Of a stretch of 64,000 nucleotides of DNA, positions 23,901-36,970 are shown in pieces. The DNA is from Eumeta japonica. Taxonomy: Eukaryota > Arthropoda > Insecta > Lepidoptera > Psychidae. Numbering within the stretch: the first letter of the stretch is position 1; each line of letters opens with the position of its first letter. The stretch spans positions 372,001 through 436,000 of the forward strand of contig BGZK01000019.1 in assembly GCA_005406025.1 (NCBI GenBank), read 5' to 3'. The notes beneath the pieces are model-generated. The model was not told the origin of the DNA, searched no databases, and was given only the letters and a program-made list of their open reading frames with translations. A program made the position numbers and the translations under genes.

Positions 23901-24745
23901 TAAAAGATATATTGCTTTGAGAATTCACTCAAACGTACTTAGAGAGCGCTCCATTAGTATGAAGTTTATCTACTATTTTGTTGCCTCAACGGTTTTTTCC
24001 GGAGGCTTTCGGGGAAGGCTTTCTTTATTTCGAGGACTCACCTTTTTTCCCTACGCCTGAAGGATCCTTTGTCATTCCATTGTAGCTTTGGTCTCGCGAT
24101 TACCGTTTCCACCTACGAAATAGGCCGACACGAAGATAATAGTTTAAACAGATGTCATACGCAAGGAATTATTTTAAACCTGAAACAGATAACAGACATA
24201 AAATATAGAAGTAAACAATTCAAAAAAAGTGCAAAACTAACGTGTAGAAATGTGTAACCTATGAAAACGTTAAAAACGTTTTTAATAGTTATTAATAAGT
24301 GCGTCAGTTGTATTTGTACGTCAGTTTGTATTCCTTAGATATTCAAATAGAATCTATGGCCTATTTTTACCTAATGGCGTCCAGTAGTCTTGGTTTGCTT
24401 TTTCTTTTCTACATAACTTTTATACAATTTTCTTTACGTAGCAGACCATTCTAAGCCAGTGTAAGATGGTAGAATACGAAGTTAAACAAAACAAAATAGT
24501 ATTCTGTGTCCTAAGTGTACGCTTGCTCACAACATTTTAACAGCTTTCATAATTTTCAGCCGTCATTACAACTCCTCTGGTGTAAACAGGAACGTTAGAA
24601 CGACACATAATCAAAGTAACTAATAGATTTCAGTGTACGTCTTTCACCCTCATAAGACTTTCGGTATCATTTAAAAATTATATATGATTCGTTGACACTA
24701 AAACTGATGAATTCTAATCCTAAGGAATTACTGACAATAGTTGCT
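20910..24745. other. AT-rich non-coding stretch
   Basis: No gene recognised. It holds a purine-rich degenerate tract (about 21620-21740: 'gggatgagaatcaagaacgtgatgg') and a short 'cacagacagacaaaaaaatacacagatacacaaac' type tail at 22070-22115, as seen at the ends of lepidopteran dispersed repeats. The remaining frames of 60-80 codons show no splice context. Confidence 0.5.
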
Positions 24746-24748
24746 CAC

Positions 24749-24921
24749 CTTCGAGCCCCACAGTAGACCCTTCTCGCGTAGCCTTGCGAATAAGACCTAT
24801 GAGAAAATTCTGACGAACGCAAACTCCATGTGTTTTCTGACGGTTTTGGCCAGCAGTAATCATGAAGGGAACAGTAAATATATGAGTGTACTCATGAAAG
24901 GCTTCCATTACTACCTTCCGA
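24749..24921 (-). CDS. Weak candidate coding exon of an unidentified gene
   Basis: On the minus strand, a pyrimidine-rich gttgttgtctttatgtag acceptor precedes a 173-nt segment ending in a good donor, GAAG|GTGAGC (24749/24748). One frame is open across it: RKVVMEAFHEYTHIF, then TVPFMITAGQNRQ, then NFLIGLIRKATREG and STVGLEG. It would enter with one base completing a codon and leave in phase 1. I do not recognise the sequence. Against it: frames of this length arise by chance several times in the window, and no neighbouring exon was found. The plus strand is also open here for 62 codons. Confidence 0.25.
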
Positions 24922-24929
24922 CTACATAA

Positions 24930-27900
24930 AGACAACAACTCTATCATGATATACTATATTATTATCAATTAGTTTTTTTCATGTAAAGCTTTAAAGGAAT
25001 ACAAAAATAAAATTAAAAATTAACGAAAATCCACTTTCTCGAATTGTTATATACAACTAAGTTACAGTTACACAATGACCTAACTTATTTAGTTATCATT
25101 TAAGTTAATTATATACGTACCTCCAATTCAAGACAATACGAGCTCATTAGGTAAACATTCTATTCGTCGACGAAGAATTCATGGTGCTGCAAAGAGCTTC
25201 TGCTAGCTACAGTGCGTGGTCAAATGACACTTCTTACGCCAGGAGACAAGTCGCTTTCGCTATTATATTAGTGATCTTCGCTGCATAAAAAAATAATAAC
25301 ACTCACAAAACAAGGTCATATTGCTTATTGAAGTAACTAAAATATAAAGTATATGATACATTGTAACACATTTTAATTAAACGACTTGGAAGAATAATCA
25401 GCGACTTGGTACAGAAATAATTACTTGTCTCCGCTACCTGTCATCTTTGCTTCAAATTTTTCTAATATAACAATTGAAATCTTCTTGGGGTTTACATGTA
25501 CCTATTCATCAGATGCACATAAGTGATTCACAACGTGCGTTGTCCACTTAATAAAATTGTGGAACATGAGACAATCAGAGTTTAAATCGCATACAGTAGT
25601 GTTCTTTCGCAGAGTTCACGGTTTGAATTTTTTCATTATTAAGTTTTCGGCGAGTACTCAGTGATATTTCATACCGCGTGCTTTTCGTCGCGCAAAAATA
25701 GAGCTGTGAGCTCTCTTTTCGCGCTAAAACGCGTGGGCGAATTTCCCCACTCGTTCTGCATCGATGAGCTCAAACACATTTATGCAAGTATTAATTTGGG
25801 CCGGTCTGCCGCACGACGTGATTTAGATGTCAGAAGGAACGTAAGACAGGTGTATGTTGATTTTTTGGGTTCTAGCGGCATATTTTTGCGTGGTGCGACT
25901 GTAATTTAAATTATCGACACAGCCTTTGCAACCCGTAATGAGAGAATGTAAGCGACGTCAATTATATGCATTCGCTTTGTGTCGATTAACAAAGAAAGAA
26001 AATCATCTAATTTTTGGAGTTTTCCAGAGTTTCGGTTACATAAAAATGTTTGTGCAAAATGAAGTTGAATACTTGAGGCTTCTCAAGCATCGTAACCTCA
26101 TAATAAAAATCTTCAGCGTTAAGGCTAACTATGTAAAATTTCAATGACAGACTATTTGGTGTCAATCCAATAATTATTCATAAGAGTATTATAGGCTATT
26201 AACTTAAGACTCAAATGGGACAAAGCAATATCAGTAAAATAATATTGAAGGTAATCTCAATAAAATGAAACATATTTGAAATTAGGTTGATACATAACGT
26301 ATGTTTCTTTGTTATTTCATACCCAAACAACACCTTCTTTTATTAATCTGGCATCGGTTGATTTCCTCTCTCAGAAAAGTGCTATTGCTAACCCTTATTC
26401 TATATTTCTGAAAGCCGTAACTATAATGGCTTCGCTAAATTGTACGCCAAAGTCCATTACGAATATGTCCTTCCGAAAGCGGATTTTATGAAATCTTATT
26501 GTGTGATAAAAATCGTACTCCTGAAAACACTAAAAGGAAAGAAAAACGAATGTAGTTTTTTGTTGGGATCTGATCTCTGATCGACAAATCCGCTTAAGGT
26601 ATACAATGTTGATATCTATCAATAAACGGTCTAGCCATCTCAAAACGGACTGCCGAAATGAAAAGTGACGAATCTTCGGGCGCCGCTAACAACGAATCTA
26701 AATTCCCGTCGAATGTGACACTTCCTTGCCATGATTTCGAAACTCATATAAATTCGCTGATTGTGGGGCATCAATTTAAAAAATCACTATCAGGACTACG
26801 ACATCTACACGAGAAAGAGTTTCCTCTATAGTAAAGTGGACCAAAACTCTTTTATTTTGTACACCCTAGCATAGCGCCATTTTTTTATTTCTGTCACAAT
26901 TGGCACTGCATGCAACATGTTGGATTTTTGTCTACTCGTCTACTTCTGTATAAGATCAGATATTAAAATGTCTCCAATAGTGGACAGAGACAGTAGTAAT
27001 TTTATCAGTATAGGTTATTTTACACCACCACTACACATACACTCTCAGGATGTCTTCATTTCCAATTGAGAGTTTTCAAAATTGGGCTTATTACGGTAGC
27101 CTAAGATGCATTGGTAAGACTACGAACCCCTAGGACTAACATCTTATCGTGATGGTCTAGGCACCGCAAAAATGCGTTTATTTAAATAAAAATAGATGGT
27201 GATTCGAAGGTTAAAAGACACGCCTTGGAGCCAGAAGGTACCTCGTTCGATCTGTACCTCAGAGTGCACATTAAACGGACGAAGTTCATCAAGGCTTTAG
27301 TGAAAAGGGTCATTATCAGCCACCAACCAACACTGGGTCAGCGGGGAAAGCCAAGCTATTTAATCTAATTTAAGAAAAGAGATATGGAACGGTACGTAAA
27401 GCATACCAGGCAGTGGAGTGATTAAAACCTAACAGAACAGCGAAATACAAATATAATTACCAAATTAAATTAAAATGTACTTCTAAGTTTAATAGTAACA
27501 TTGATTACAGAGTCTTTTAAATTAAGTTTAAAAAAATATTTCAAGCACAGTTACAATTGATAGGTGCATTTTATCTCAACATATATTTTCTTAAATAGTC
27601 ATCTCGTAAATCATTTCGAATAACTAAAGCTAGCTTAGACGTCAAGTATATAAGTCAGGTACATACTCGTCAGTCTGAGAGTGGACGTCGAATCAGAAGC
27701 GTTTAATTAAATATCGACAAGGGTATGCGGAGCAGTTTGTAAAAATACACATTTCAATTACTTACGCTTTAAAACTGAAAAAAATACAGATCACCTAAAA
27801 AAATCTATTTGTGAACCTCTATGTTACGTAAATCCTTTTTTGTTTCACATCATGCAACTAAATCATTGAAATGGATTTTGAAAACACAAATTCACTTTTA

Positions 27901-30005
27901 ACGTATTAGGGCCATTACACGCAGTGAAGCTACTATAACAATTTATCTTAAACTATTTAATAAATACTGCTCACCATAAAATACAACGAAGCGTCTAACG
28001 CGCCATAAATAACATGTAATTCATTGTAAAGTACCACACAGTGGTTATTTATAAGGTATCTTAAAATATTTAAGTATCTTCAGCGTGTGTAACTCTCTAT
28101 TTACGCACATATTTCAATATTTTTCCAGAGCCAACAGATTACCAATCGTTACGATACATAAATATTTATAATACTGGAGACTAAGATAGAGATGGAATGA
28201 GATGCAAAATAATTATTTTTTTTACAGAAAATATTAATATTTAGATTTAATTAAATACGAGACTTATTACCTGTGCTTGTACGCTTCATAAGCAATTTTG
28301 ATGTACAACAAAGAATCATCAAACACTTAGGTCGTTAAGTGACGGTGGAATCCCTCCAGGATTCTCAGACTGATTAGGAGGATTTCTTAGCTAGTATAAG
28401 TATCGATTTTCCCTCTCGAGGCGTTAGTATTTGTTAACGTCGCCCATAAACCAGCTATTTATCAGCTAAAGGCCCATTAACTTGTACTCTCGGATAATTT
28501 GTTTAAGGGCGTACTACGTGGAAAGAAACGACCATCCTTAAAGGGGAGGGCGATACGCGAGCTAAGAGCCAATTTCAGATAACGGTGTGTTACCCGTGAG
28601 GCATAGGTATATTACGAAACACACAAAAATGCCTCTCTATATATTTAAAGTATTCTTTTAATCGGTGTTTATATACGTATGTATCACCTCAATTCATCGC
28701 ATGCTCTCCGTGTAAACCGTGTATATTCATAACACAATTAAATATCATCTAAAACTCCATGGCGTTTGCCTGACTTGCCTTAAACCTCTTTATTACTTCT
28801 GAGCAGTACCTGTGCATAGCCAGTATAATATTCCATACCAAGGCACATCTATCCCAAAAGATTATTATGCAATAGTACTACGTTAGCCAAATACGTGTTT
28901 GTCACAAGTCATTGAAAACTTTGAAAGCGCCATATTAGACCATAGGTAGCCCTTGAGAAGAGTGTGTTAAGCCATGCTCTCTGCATGGAGCTCATGCTGG
29001 TTGGAAGCTTCACATGTCATCAAATATTTTAGTAGTCGACACCGGGGCACATACATCGTCAAAGAAAAGGGTATCGATCCACAGTCACGTGTTGGCCTTA
29101 TTCATGTTTAGAACTTTGAAAATCGTTAAAGATTTCGCTGATCCAAGTCAGATTGATCCAAATCCGATAAAAAGAGTGTGTTAAAGCATAGTCCCCGCGT
29201 AGGCCAAATCCTTGTTAGAAACCTTCCTTTCGTCGATGACTGCCGTGATCCACTCAGGGAATAGATATCACTTAAACATCGAGCAGCTTTCTTTCGCCTT
29301 TGAAGTAAGGGCTTAAATCATGTTTCAATTTTCACATGAGTAAATAATCACTTATCGGTGTTGATCATCGAAGCTTAAATTTGAGCCCTAACGTAATGGT
29401 ACAGTAGTAGCTATCGCTCTTTTTGAACTGTCACTTGTTTTCCAGTTAATGTCTAGGGTGTTTTTTTGCTCATCCCGGGCTATTTACTGGTATTCTATTG
29501 GTATGCTAGTCTAGCTCACGAAATGTTTCCATTCAAGACTAACGTGTTCTTCTTTGATTGAAGAATGTAAAAAATACAGATGCGAATTTAACGTCGTTTT
29601 TAACGTTAAACTCGAAAACACTGTGCATGCAAATTTGACGTCTTTTTATGCGAATTTTTACTGTTCGATTAAACATTGCATATTTCATTTGAACAATACT
29701 ACCCTATTACTAAATGCAATTCGAAAAGTGGTTGAGTTACTGTTGCGTAAATTTTATTGTATTATCATAAAAAAAGCTTTTTATTTTAAAACTTAACACT
29801 GATTTCGTTTTTTTTTTTACAAATTTCTGTGATATGTATTTTTCCTGAATAAGGCTACCAGAAATAAACCCGAAAAAGAAATTAATGAAAATTTTAATTT
29901 CGCTTAATGTGAAGTATTTATTCATTTTCAGTTTCCCGCTACGAAAATTGAAAAACTTTTGTACATTGAGAAGATAATGTTTTTGGTCCGATTTTGAATA
30001 ATAGT
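24930..30005. other. Mostly AT-rich non-coding stretch
   Basis: No supported gene. An 82-codon plus-strand frame at 25661-25909 lies in a slightly GC-richer patch but has no family signature. Around 27090-27360 the composition is more balanced and looks like old repeat sequence. At 28959 and 29170, two segments starting 'agagtgtgttaa.gcat' resemble each other weakly, about 210 bp apart. Confidence 0.45.
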
Positions 30006-30009
30006 GTTT

Positions 30010-30120
30010 TCATCAGATCGTGACGTTTTAGAATCCTACGTATTTATTTCGAATTTTTTCTGAGTGACACCTGCGTGTGTACGAACGCGAAATCTGATCT
30101 AAACACCAAAGTCAGCATTT
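30010..30120 (+). repeat. Second copy of the dispersed repeat at 15895
   Basis: It shares the opening block with 15899-15945: cagatcgtgacgttttag, tccta, atttatttcga, then a short 'gcgtgtgtacgaacgcg' in place of the longer microsatellite. Confidence 0.5.
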
Positions 30121-33100
30121 TTTTTCCAAACAGTAAAATCGCAAATTTTAGTTTATAACCCTGACTGATATCGTCGCACGAAATATCGATGACGTCCAGT
30201 GCAGGCTACGTACAGGTGCGTTTGCGTTGTCATCTCTTCGACGAGTTACGTTCTCACGTGACAGACACGCTTAGTACTTTTTTGAGAGGGAATTGTTTTC
30301 TCTATAAAATATCATGTTTAGACAACGATAATGAAATTGCTTTTTATACAGTAGGCGGAGCAATCATTCTTCTGGTCGTACTGGAGAAAGGCACGCTTGA
30401 CATTTCATTGTTATTATTCAAAGATAAAATTAACGAAAATGATAATGTCGTATTGTAGATAAAAAGACAACAAAACAATGTTTGACTCTGTTAGAAAACT
30501 ACAGAGTTGATGTCGATGTGTTTACTTCTAGAATGTTTACTTAAAATATCACTTATGTTTTTGTAGAATATAAATAAATAGATATTAATTGTGTATGGAG
30601 TATAATTTCTGATTTTGTTACTTGTAACTAGAATGTTATTATGCTATCACCGCCATCTATTGGAGATTACAAAATTAATAAGACTTAAATTACAAACAAT
30701 GGAAATTACCTATCTCTGCTTTTGGTCGACTTCAAAAATTAAAAGATGTTCTATGTTACTCTGTATATGTTTTTATTATGTATTTTAAGCAATAATTTCT
30801 TTAATTTTAGACTAGCTTCAAATTTCTTATTCTATGGAGAACGGTCTACGAACTTGGGGTTGGTTAATAGAAATCAAGTTAATAAATTACTACATTTAGG
30901 TAACGTGGACCAGGGTAACGTATACAATATGAAATGAATGGTGTAGTATGCTACAGACTACAAAAATAATTAAATGATCTTTTTAGTCCATTTTAATTAC
31001 TGATATAATAGCTTGAAGTCAAATCTGCAAAGTATTTTAAGTACTAAAATATATTTAAATAATAAAGGACAACGTCGAGTACAGAATTAAAATATTGATA
31101 TCCTGCTTCTCAGTCTTTGATACCATGATGATGCGATCTGTCATGAGAATTATTGAACAGCTTTCTTTGGTTTAGTTTATGAAAATCGTACAAGGTTTTT
31201 ATACGATTAAAAACCATTTCAGCTTCATCTTTAATCGGCTTTTTAACCGATCAAAAAAGGAGGAGGCTCTATGTACATTTGTGTATTTTTTTATATATTG
31301 AGCTATAATTTCATGAATTGTGGACAGTTTTCAGATTTTTTTTTCTTTAAAAAGCTATATTTCCAACGCGTTCCAAAGTAACCAAGTCAGAATTTGATGA
31401 TAATATTCCAATGAACTATAGGGATACCCTCAAATGTTATAACCGTATAAAATGTATTTGAGCTCTTTTTTAATTATTCAAGATTTGGTATTTACCATCA
31501 AATGCTGCTGAATTACTGACAGAAGCCACAACACTCCTTTACGGTTAGAAATTGTAGATAATACTGCAAGTTAAGGATAATACTGCAATTTGTCGCCACA
31601 AACTGTTTTTCAATGGCTATTATTAAAATCTAGTACAGAATTAAAATTATTTATCAATATACCTCCATATTTTCATTCATTTGTATAATTCCAACGTTTC
31701 AATCTTTAACGGGAACACTTTGACGTTTTGTTGATAACAATACAAATAAAATGAATTAATTTAATGGTGAAAGAAATGAAAATGTGATCTGCATAAAATG
31801 TAGCACTTTTGTGTTATAAAGAATAGCAAAACTTTTGTGTTTCGTAGAAAAATAATTTGGTAGTTCCATTCCAACTGAGAATGTAGACTTTGTAATTATT
31901 ATCACTGTACAATAAATTCAGCATCAGAACTGCTTTTTCACTTGCTCTATACAAAATTTAAAGAGATGCCTGGTTAGTTACATTAACTATGACTTAATCT
32001 ACATGCAAAATAGTTAGATAACTAGAAAATTGGAAACAAAATAATTTTTCTAAAAGTAAAACAAAATCCGCTTTTTAAACCTATTTAAATAATTTTTAAG
32101 CAGACTCCAAGAACAACTATTTATTTGTCTTTTTTTAATTATTCCAGCTAAAGCAAGGCAAAAGAACATAAAATCTATACACGCGAATATGAAACGTTAC
32201 TCACCGGGTCAAAAAAGAGATCTTCTTCTTCTAATGAGACACAAGTTTGTTCGATTAATATTTTGGTTCATTGGAAAGATTCTTGCACAGCGAATAGTTA
32301 TTTCTAGGCGCAGAAAAAAAAGAAGTTACAGTCTTAGAAATATCACTATGGTTCCTTCGTTTTGACTTTTAGATACGAAAGCCTAACATGATGATAACGT
32401 GACCAAAACTGCAATATAATTTTAAGGCTTACAGTCACTCTATGTTATATGAGATTCGAAATTGTATTGCTTGACTTCGTTAAGTAAATTAGGCACAAAA
32501 AAATATAATTTTTTAAGTTATTGTCATTAGAATTTGAGTTTCAATCGTTAATATTGTTTCTAGAACAATTTTGAGTATCGTTTACTTAACTACTTGTAAC
32601 ATAAACGAAATGAATAATATATATTTAAATCTCAGAAATAAAACGTGGTAAATTAATATATTTTTACCTCTATAGGTTTCAATATTTTCTTTAAATTTTC
32701 GTTCTAAAAATTAAAGGCAAATTTAATCTCTCTATAAGATAAGCTGAAGCTTTATAGAGCTGCAAATAATAAACATTTTCATCAGAGTACACTATTCCTG
32801 GCGAAATCCCGAGGCCGTATCATTGAATAGACGAGGGATCCTTAGGAAATCCTGTACGAAGTTTAAATGGCCTAGATCCAGGCTCAGACCTCGTTTTCCT
32901 AACTCCAGCAGGACAAAGGCCAGTGGATTTATCTCCTGAGCGGCCCCTGTTATACTTCCAGCGGAAGTAAAAAACAATAAACTATCGTCTCCCAATGAAC
33001 GGAAACTTTACAATAGAAACGAATATTTGAATGGGACAATAAACTGATAGCAATAATAATAGTTTATTGATAACTTAGTAAACAGAATTATACAAATGAG

Positions 33101-33339
33101 TGTGTATCTAATAATGTAATGCCATTTATGAGATTCTTCATCTTAAAATATAGAATAATGCAATGAACAATAAACAAAAATACAATGACAACGTTAGCTG
33201 AAATAGTTTTTTACAAAAAATAAAAGGGCAAAATCAAAAGAAGAAGAAATGTCCTTAAGCATTTATAACGTAAGTATTACTTAGAAGTATATCTGTTTTC
33301 GCGCCTGAAGAAAATGTGCACGGTTTTCACGAATGTATT
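30121..33339. other. AT-rich non-coding stretch
   Basis: An 89-codon plus-strand frame (30189-30458) begins in GC-richer sequence next to the dispersed repeat but matches nothing I know. At 32792-32995 a GC-richer patch is open on the minus strand for 67 codons (FVLLELGKRGLSLDLG) and largely open on the plus strand. The rest is AT-rich. Confidence 0.4.
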
Positions 33340-33600
33340 AAACTTGCTTGACTACTTGACTTGACTTGACTTTAAGTCCATACTTACAAGAACTGTGTTG
33401 TCAGTAGTTACTGAACACAGTCGTAACATACAAACAGACTCACCAACGTCAACCCCGCGAGCAAGTGCTGCGAAGCAAGACTAAAATCGGGCCCAAGAAA
33501 AAAAAGTGGCGCTGAGCGAATGCTCTTATTAGCTTCTAGCTGGCTCAGCAGACGTTGTCCTACCCTTTGTTGAGGGTGGCTTGCCCATACAGTTCCGAAA
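33340..33600. repeat. (ACTTG)n tract and old dispersed repeat
   Basis: A short run of acttgacttgactt (about 33348-33372) is followed by 'agctggctcagcagacgttgtcctaccc' in pieces and 'ttgagggtggcttgcccatacagttccg'. This resembles a repeat I remember from moth genomes. A related 'ttgagggtggcgcta' occurs near 40600. It is non-coding. Confidence 0.4.
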
Positions 33601-33639
33601 CTTCGTCAGCATGGGCATGAATGAATTCTTTCATCAAGT

Positions 33640-33965
33640 CTATCTCAAGCTCGGTCACAGTTTTGCTTCCGATCCCAGTTACACTTTGGATTCCCATTCA
33701 AATCTCATACTGGTTTTTGACCCCAGTCCCGTTCTCAATATTAATTCCGCTTTTAATTCTGATTTTGTTCCACTTCCCGCTTTCAATTCCGACTCCACAG
33801 TTCCAATTTGGACGAAAGCCCAGGGCAAACAATTGCTTTATCTTGTCATCCCGATTAAGCTCTCGATTCTGATGCCGATCCTACACTCAATTTTAATCCT
33901 GATCTTGTTTTCAATTTTGGACTAGGCCCTGGCTCTGGATTCTGCTTCCCGTCCCGTTTTCAATT
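33640..33965 (+). repeat. Pyrimidine-rich degenerate hexamer-like repeat
   Basis: Repeated variants of 'ttccgatccc', 'attccgctt', 'gattccgact' and 'cccgattaag' give a loose six-base rhythm. This repetition keeps two plus-strand frames open (114 and 83 codons) with Ser/Pro/Ile-rich low-complexity products. I do not read them as genes. Confidence 0.55.
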
Positions 33966-34357
33966 ATAATACCGCTACCAGTAGTAAAGTATATGTAGTA
34001 AGTAGTAAAGTATAGTAATGATTTGAAATTGAATTTGGTAAGCGATATTTTTGTCAATCCGATTAAGGGGCGAGGATCTTAGGAAATTAATACTTGTGTT
34101 TGTGTGCATTTTTGAATGAAAAATCTAAAAAAAGATAAAAAAGGTACTTAACAATTACACCATCTATCAGAATATAAACTATCTTATCTTTCAAGTTGGA
34201 TCGAATTCACATAAATGATAAGTTTTATGTATATCGGTTGAGTTTTTTAGAATTTATCGCCGACGAACATCATGGCATTGGATTTTAATATATTTATACA
34301 TAAAGATTTAACATTATTTTTCTTTATATTTCCTTGGAAGATATAATTTTTTAAATG

Positions 34358-34640
34358 TTTAACGCCCCCGGACAGCCCTCTGGGAGTGGAATATCATAAA
34401 ATTCGTTGTTAGTACATTCAAACGTGCCAAAACAAATATTCTGGCCAAGCTTTATACCTATAAGAGCTGTAGTTTGAAAATGTGATTTTTTTTATTTAAC
34501 GCCCCCGCACTTCGGAATTTTGTAAAATCCGTTCTTAGCTGACCTCTACTCGCCGAAAGGAATATTCTTACCAAATTTTAAGACACTAGGTTTTATGGTT
34601 TCTGAGATATCGTGATGAGTCACTACTTACGTGGAAATCT
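34358..34640 (+). repeat. Tandem pair of a 137-bp repeat unit
   Basis: Two related units start 'tttaacgcccccg' at 34358 and 34495, a 137-bp period. Both continue with '..aaaat.cgtt.ttag', 'caaa..ttt' and 'a.ctaggttttat/ataagagctgtag'-like sequence. The second unit reads 'gcacttcggaattttgtaaa' and ends near 'gagatatcgtgatgagtca', a string familiar from lepidopteran repeats. Confidence 0.55.
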
Positions 34641-35814
34641 CTTATATATATAATATATAGGTTAAACAGCAATATATAAAAGACTTCGATCAAAAAAAGG
34701 TATGTACTGCGAGTCTATAGATATTTTTACATCTAGACTCTACTTTAGAAAAAAAAACAGATACACTAAATAGGAAATTCTAATAACAGACACCAAATGA
34801 CTGTACTCCGCATTTGAACTTGCACACTACTGCGGCTCTGCACGTGGTGACACTAATAGTAATGGGGCCCTGGGGCCATTCTATCGACGCATGGAGCCCT
34901 CTGTTGACTAGTGCCACAATCTTGCGCACGACGCGTCACAGACGGTGATTGATCTCGTTGTTACGTGAGGTACGCATGGCCGTAGCGTGAATGGTGTATT
35001 AGAAATTATCATATTAAAATATTCACATCCTATACCATATCCCGTTATCGTCTTTGACCGCTCGACAGGACGGAACAAATCGGTCAAAATGGAGCCTTTT
35101 TTTCTTGATAACCAAATTTTCGATTTTTAGAGAGATCGTCGTGTTTTTTATGAAATTCCTGAACATAACCACAAAGTTCTACGAACATTTAGCGGTATAT
35201 CCGTTGCAGTTGCAAGTATTTATAAGTTCTCTTAGACTCTTAAATAATATTTATTTAAGTGGTGATTATATAAATGACGTCATTACCATCAAATTAAATT
35301 ATATAGTACATCAATAACTACAATTTCAAAAACCTAATTAAGAATGATTTCCGTGTATTTGGGAGATATTGGAAAATGACTATGTTCGTGAGGCTCCCTG
35401 TTTTAAAAAAATATGAACAATCGGCAGCAGTGATCGAGGACAGGTCTGTTCTTTATTTTGCTGACGGTCAGTGACATTTTCACCCAAAACCACGTTTTCT
35501 GCATCCAAGTCCATAGTTTAGTAAATAATTTCTAGACTAAATTCTTCGCAATCCCTTGAAGTCAGGAAAATCGTCTCTGTTCCAATTTATTTCAGGTCGC
35601 TGAGCAATTTAATACGGACCACGGAGATTAGATCAAGAACTTTATAGCGACACCTGACAACAAATAATTGAACGCCTAATCAGCAGTTCCGCAGGCAACA
35701 TTGACATAAAACGATTATTTTGAAGTTTGATTAAATTTTTTGATTGATGATTTGACTGATTGATTGATGTTTAATGACACTGATGAATGTCGCTAATAGT
35801 CAATCAGTGGATTA
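34641..35814. other. Non-coding stretch
   Basis: A moderately GC-rich patch lies at 34830-34990. The 87-codon plus-strand frame at 35054-35317 is AT-rich and Phe/Leu/Ile-rich; I treat it as chance. Confidence 0.45.
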
Positions 35815-36000
35815 AAACATGACCGCTTCAAATCGTATATGCTGTTGCTGTAGTAGGTTTTGAAGTAGTGATACCGGGATGGGCTAGTCCGGAACCCACG
35901 GCTTAAAGTAAAACTCATCGGTCAATTCGTCTGTAGTCACGATCGAACGCGCTACCTCCTAGTACGAAAGTAATGAACTTAACCAGTGAGCGACCCCCTC
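35815..36000 (-). mobile_element. tRNA-derived SINE
   Basis: On the minus strand the head reads ggtcgctcactggttaag with the A-box starting at 35993, and gcgcgttcgatcgtgac with the B-box at 35950. The spacing of about 43 nt is that of a tRNA gene, so an internal RNA polymerase III promoter is plausible. The downstream body (ccgtgggttccggactagcc, then gatttgaagcggtcatg) runs to about 35815. No clear poly(A) tail or target duplication is visible, so the 3' edge is approximate. Confidence 0.5.
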
Positions 36001-36867
36001 TCACATTGTACATCACACACACGCATGCATACAGATTACAAACAAGTTTTAATGTTTTTTAATCTGTTTTAATCTCATAAAATTCGCAAGCGAGATAAGC
36101 GATATGAGCGAGATTGTATTAAATATTATGAGCTAACCAAAAGAGACAAGAATGCTCCTTCACTTAAGCGTCCAAACGTTACCTAAGCCACATGAAGCTC
36201 GGTATTTTCCCGAGTTTCGTACCTGGTGATGCAGATGAAGGGCTTAGTCGAGAGCGGGCCGCCCGCCCTTACGAGCCGCCGCAACCTTTGAGCGGGATGT
36301 CGATGTGTTCGAGAAAAGATATTTTTTTTTGATATAAAAGAAAGTGTATTTCTTCAAAATGCTCGATCGGCCAGCTAGAATTTCGTGCTTTATCTATTTA
36401 CGTGTCTATTATAACTAGCTTTAAATAAAATAAATACGAATTGAACTCGCGCGGAGAGGGTCGCCTACGATGAATATCACAATTTGTTTTTCTTTTTTTT
36501 TTAATTAGACCCAAAGGTTGTGGAAACTGAAACAACAGCAAATTTAATTTTGTACAATATTTAGATATTTACCACGTCGTTGTAAGAATTTAGACTTCTT
36601 ATAGGTTTTTCTTTTAATATATAAATATTTTGTATTTTGTTAAAAATTTTAGGTTCTGTGATTTCGAAGGTAAATCGGGAATGGTAAATTTTCACCTATT
36701 TTCTTAGATGACTAGAACTATCTAATTTAAAATTATAAATAAATATGTGTCTTGTAAGCTTTTATATACGTTATATATGTATGAAAGTTTGCAGAATTTT
36801 TAAAATTTTATTTTCTTATTTAGCCTCCAAACGTAACCTCACATTCAAAATTTATTGATTGACATTT
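36001..36867. other. Non-coding stretch with small GC-rich cluster
   Basis: A gcgggccgcccgccc cluster lies at 36250-36275. The rest is AT-rich. Confidence 0.5.
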
Positions 36868-36970
36868 ATTGAGTACATTTGGAGTAAATGGACCGTGATA
36901 GACAGATAGACTATTTTCCTATAAGGGTTCCGTTTTGTCATTATATAGTACTCCGTACGGAAATCAATTA
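36868..36970 (+). repeat. Short copy of lepidopteran-type dispersed repeat tail
   Basis: gatagacagatagact is followed by cctataagggttccgtttt and ccgtacgga. This is the well-known tail order of a lepidopteran repeat and is related to the tail of the copy at 1744-2065. Confidence 0.6.

Noticed and set aside
28959..29440. Tandem duplication starting 'agagtgtgttaa'
   Set aside because: Similarity beyond the first 20 bases is too weak to claim by eye.
30189..30458. 89-codon frame as a small gene
   Set aside because: It lies next to a dispersed repeat, without splice sites or any familiar motif.
33581..33925. 114-codon frame as a gene
   Set aside because: The product is low-complexity and the DNA is a degenerate pyrimidine-rich repeat that suppresses stop codons.
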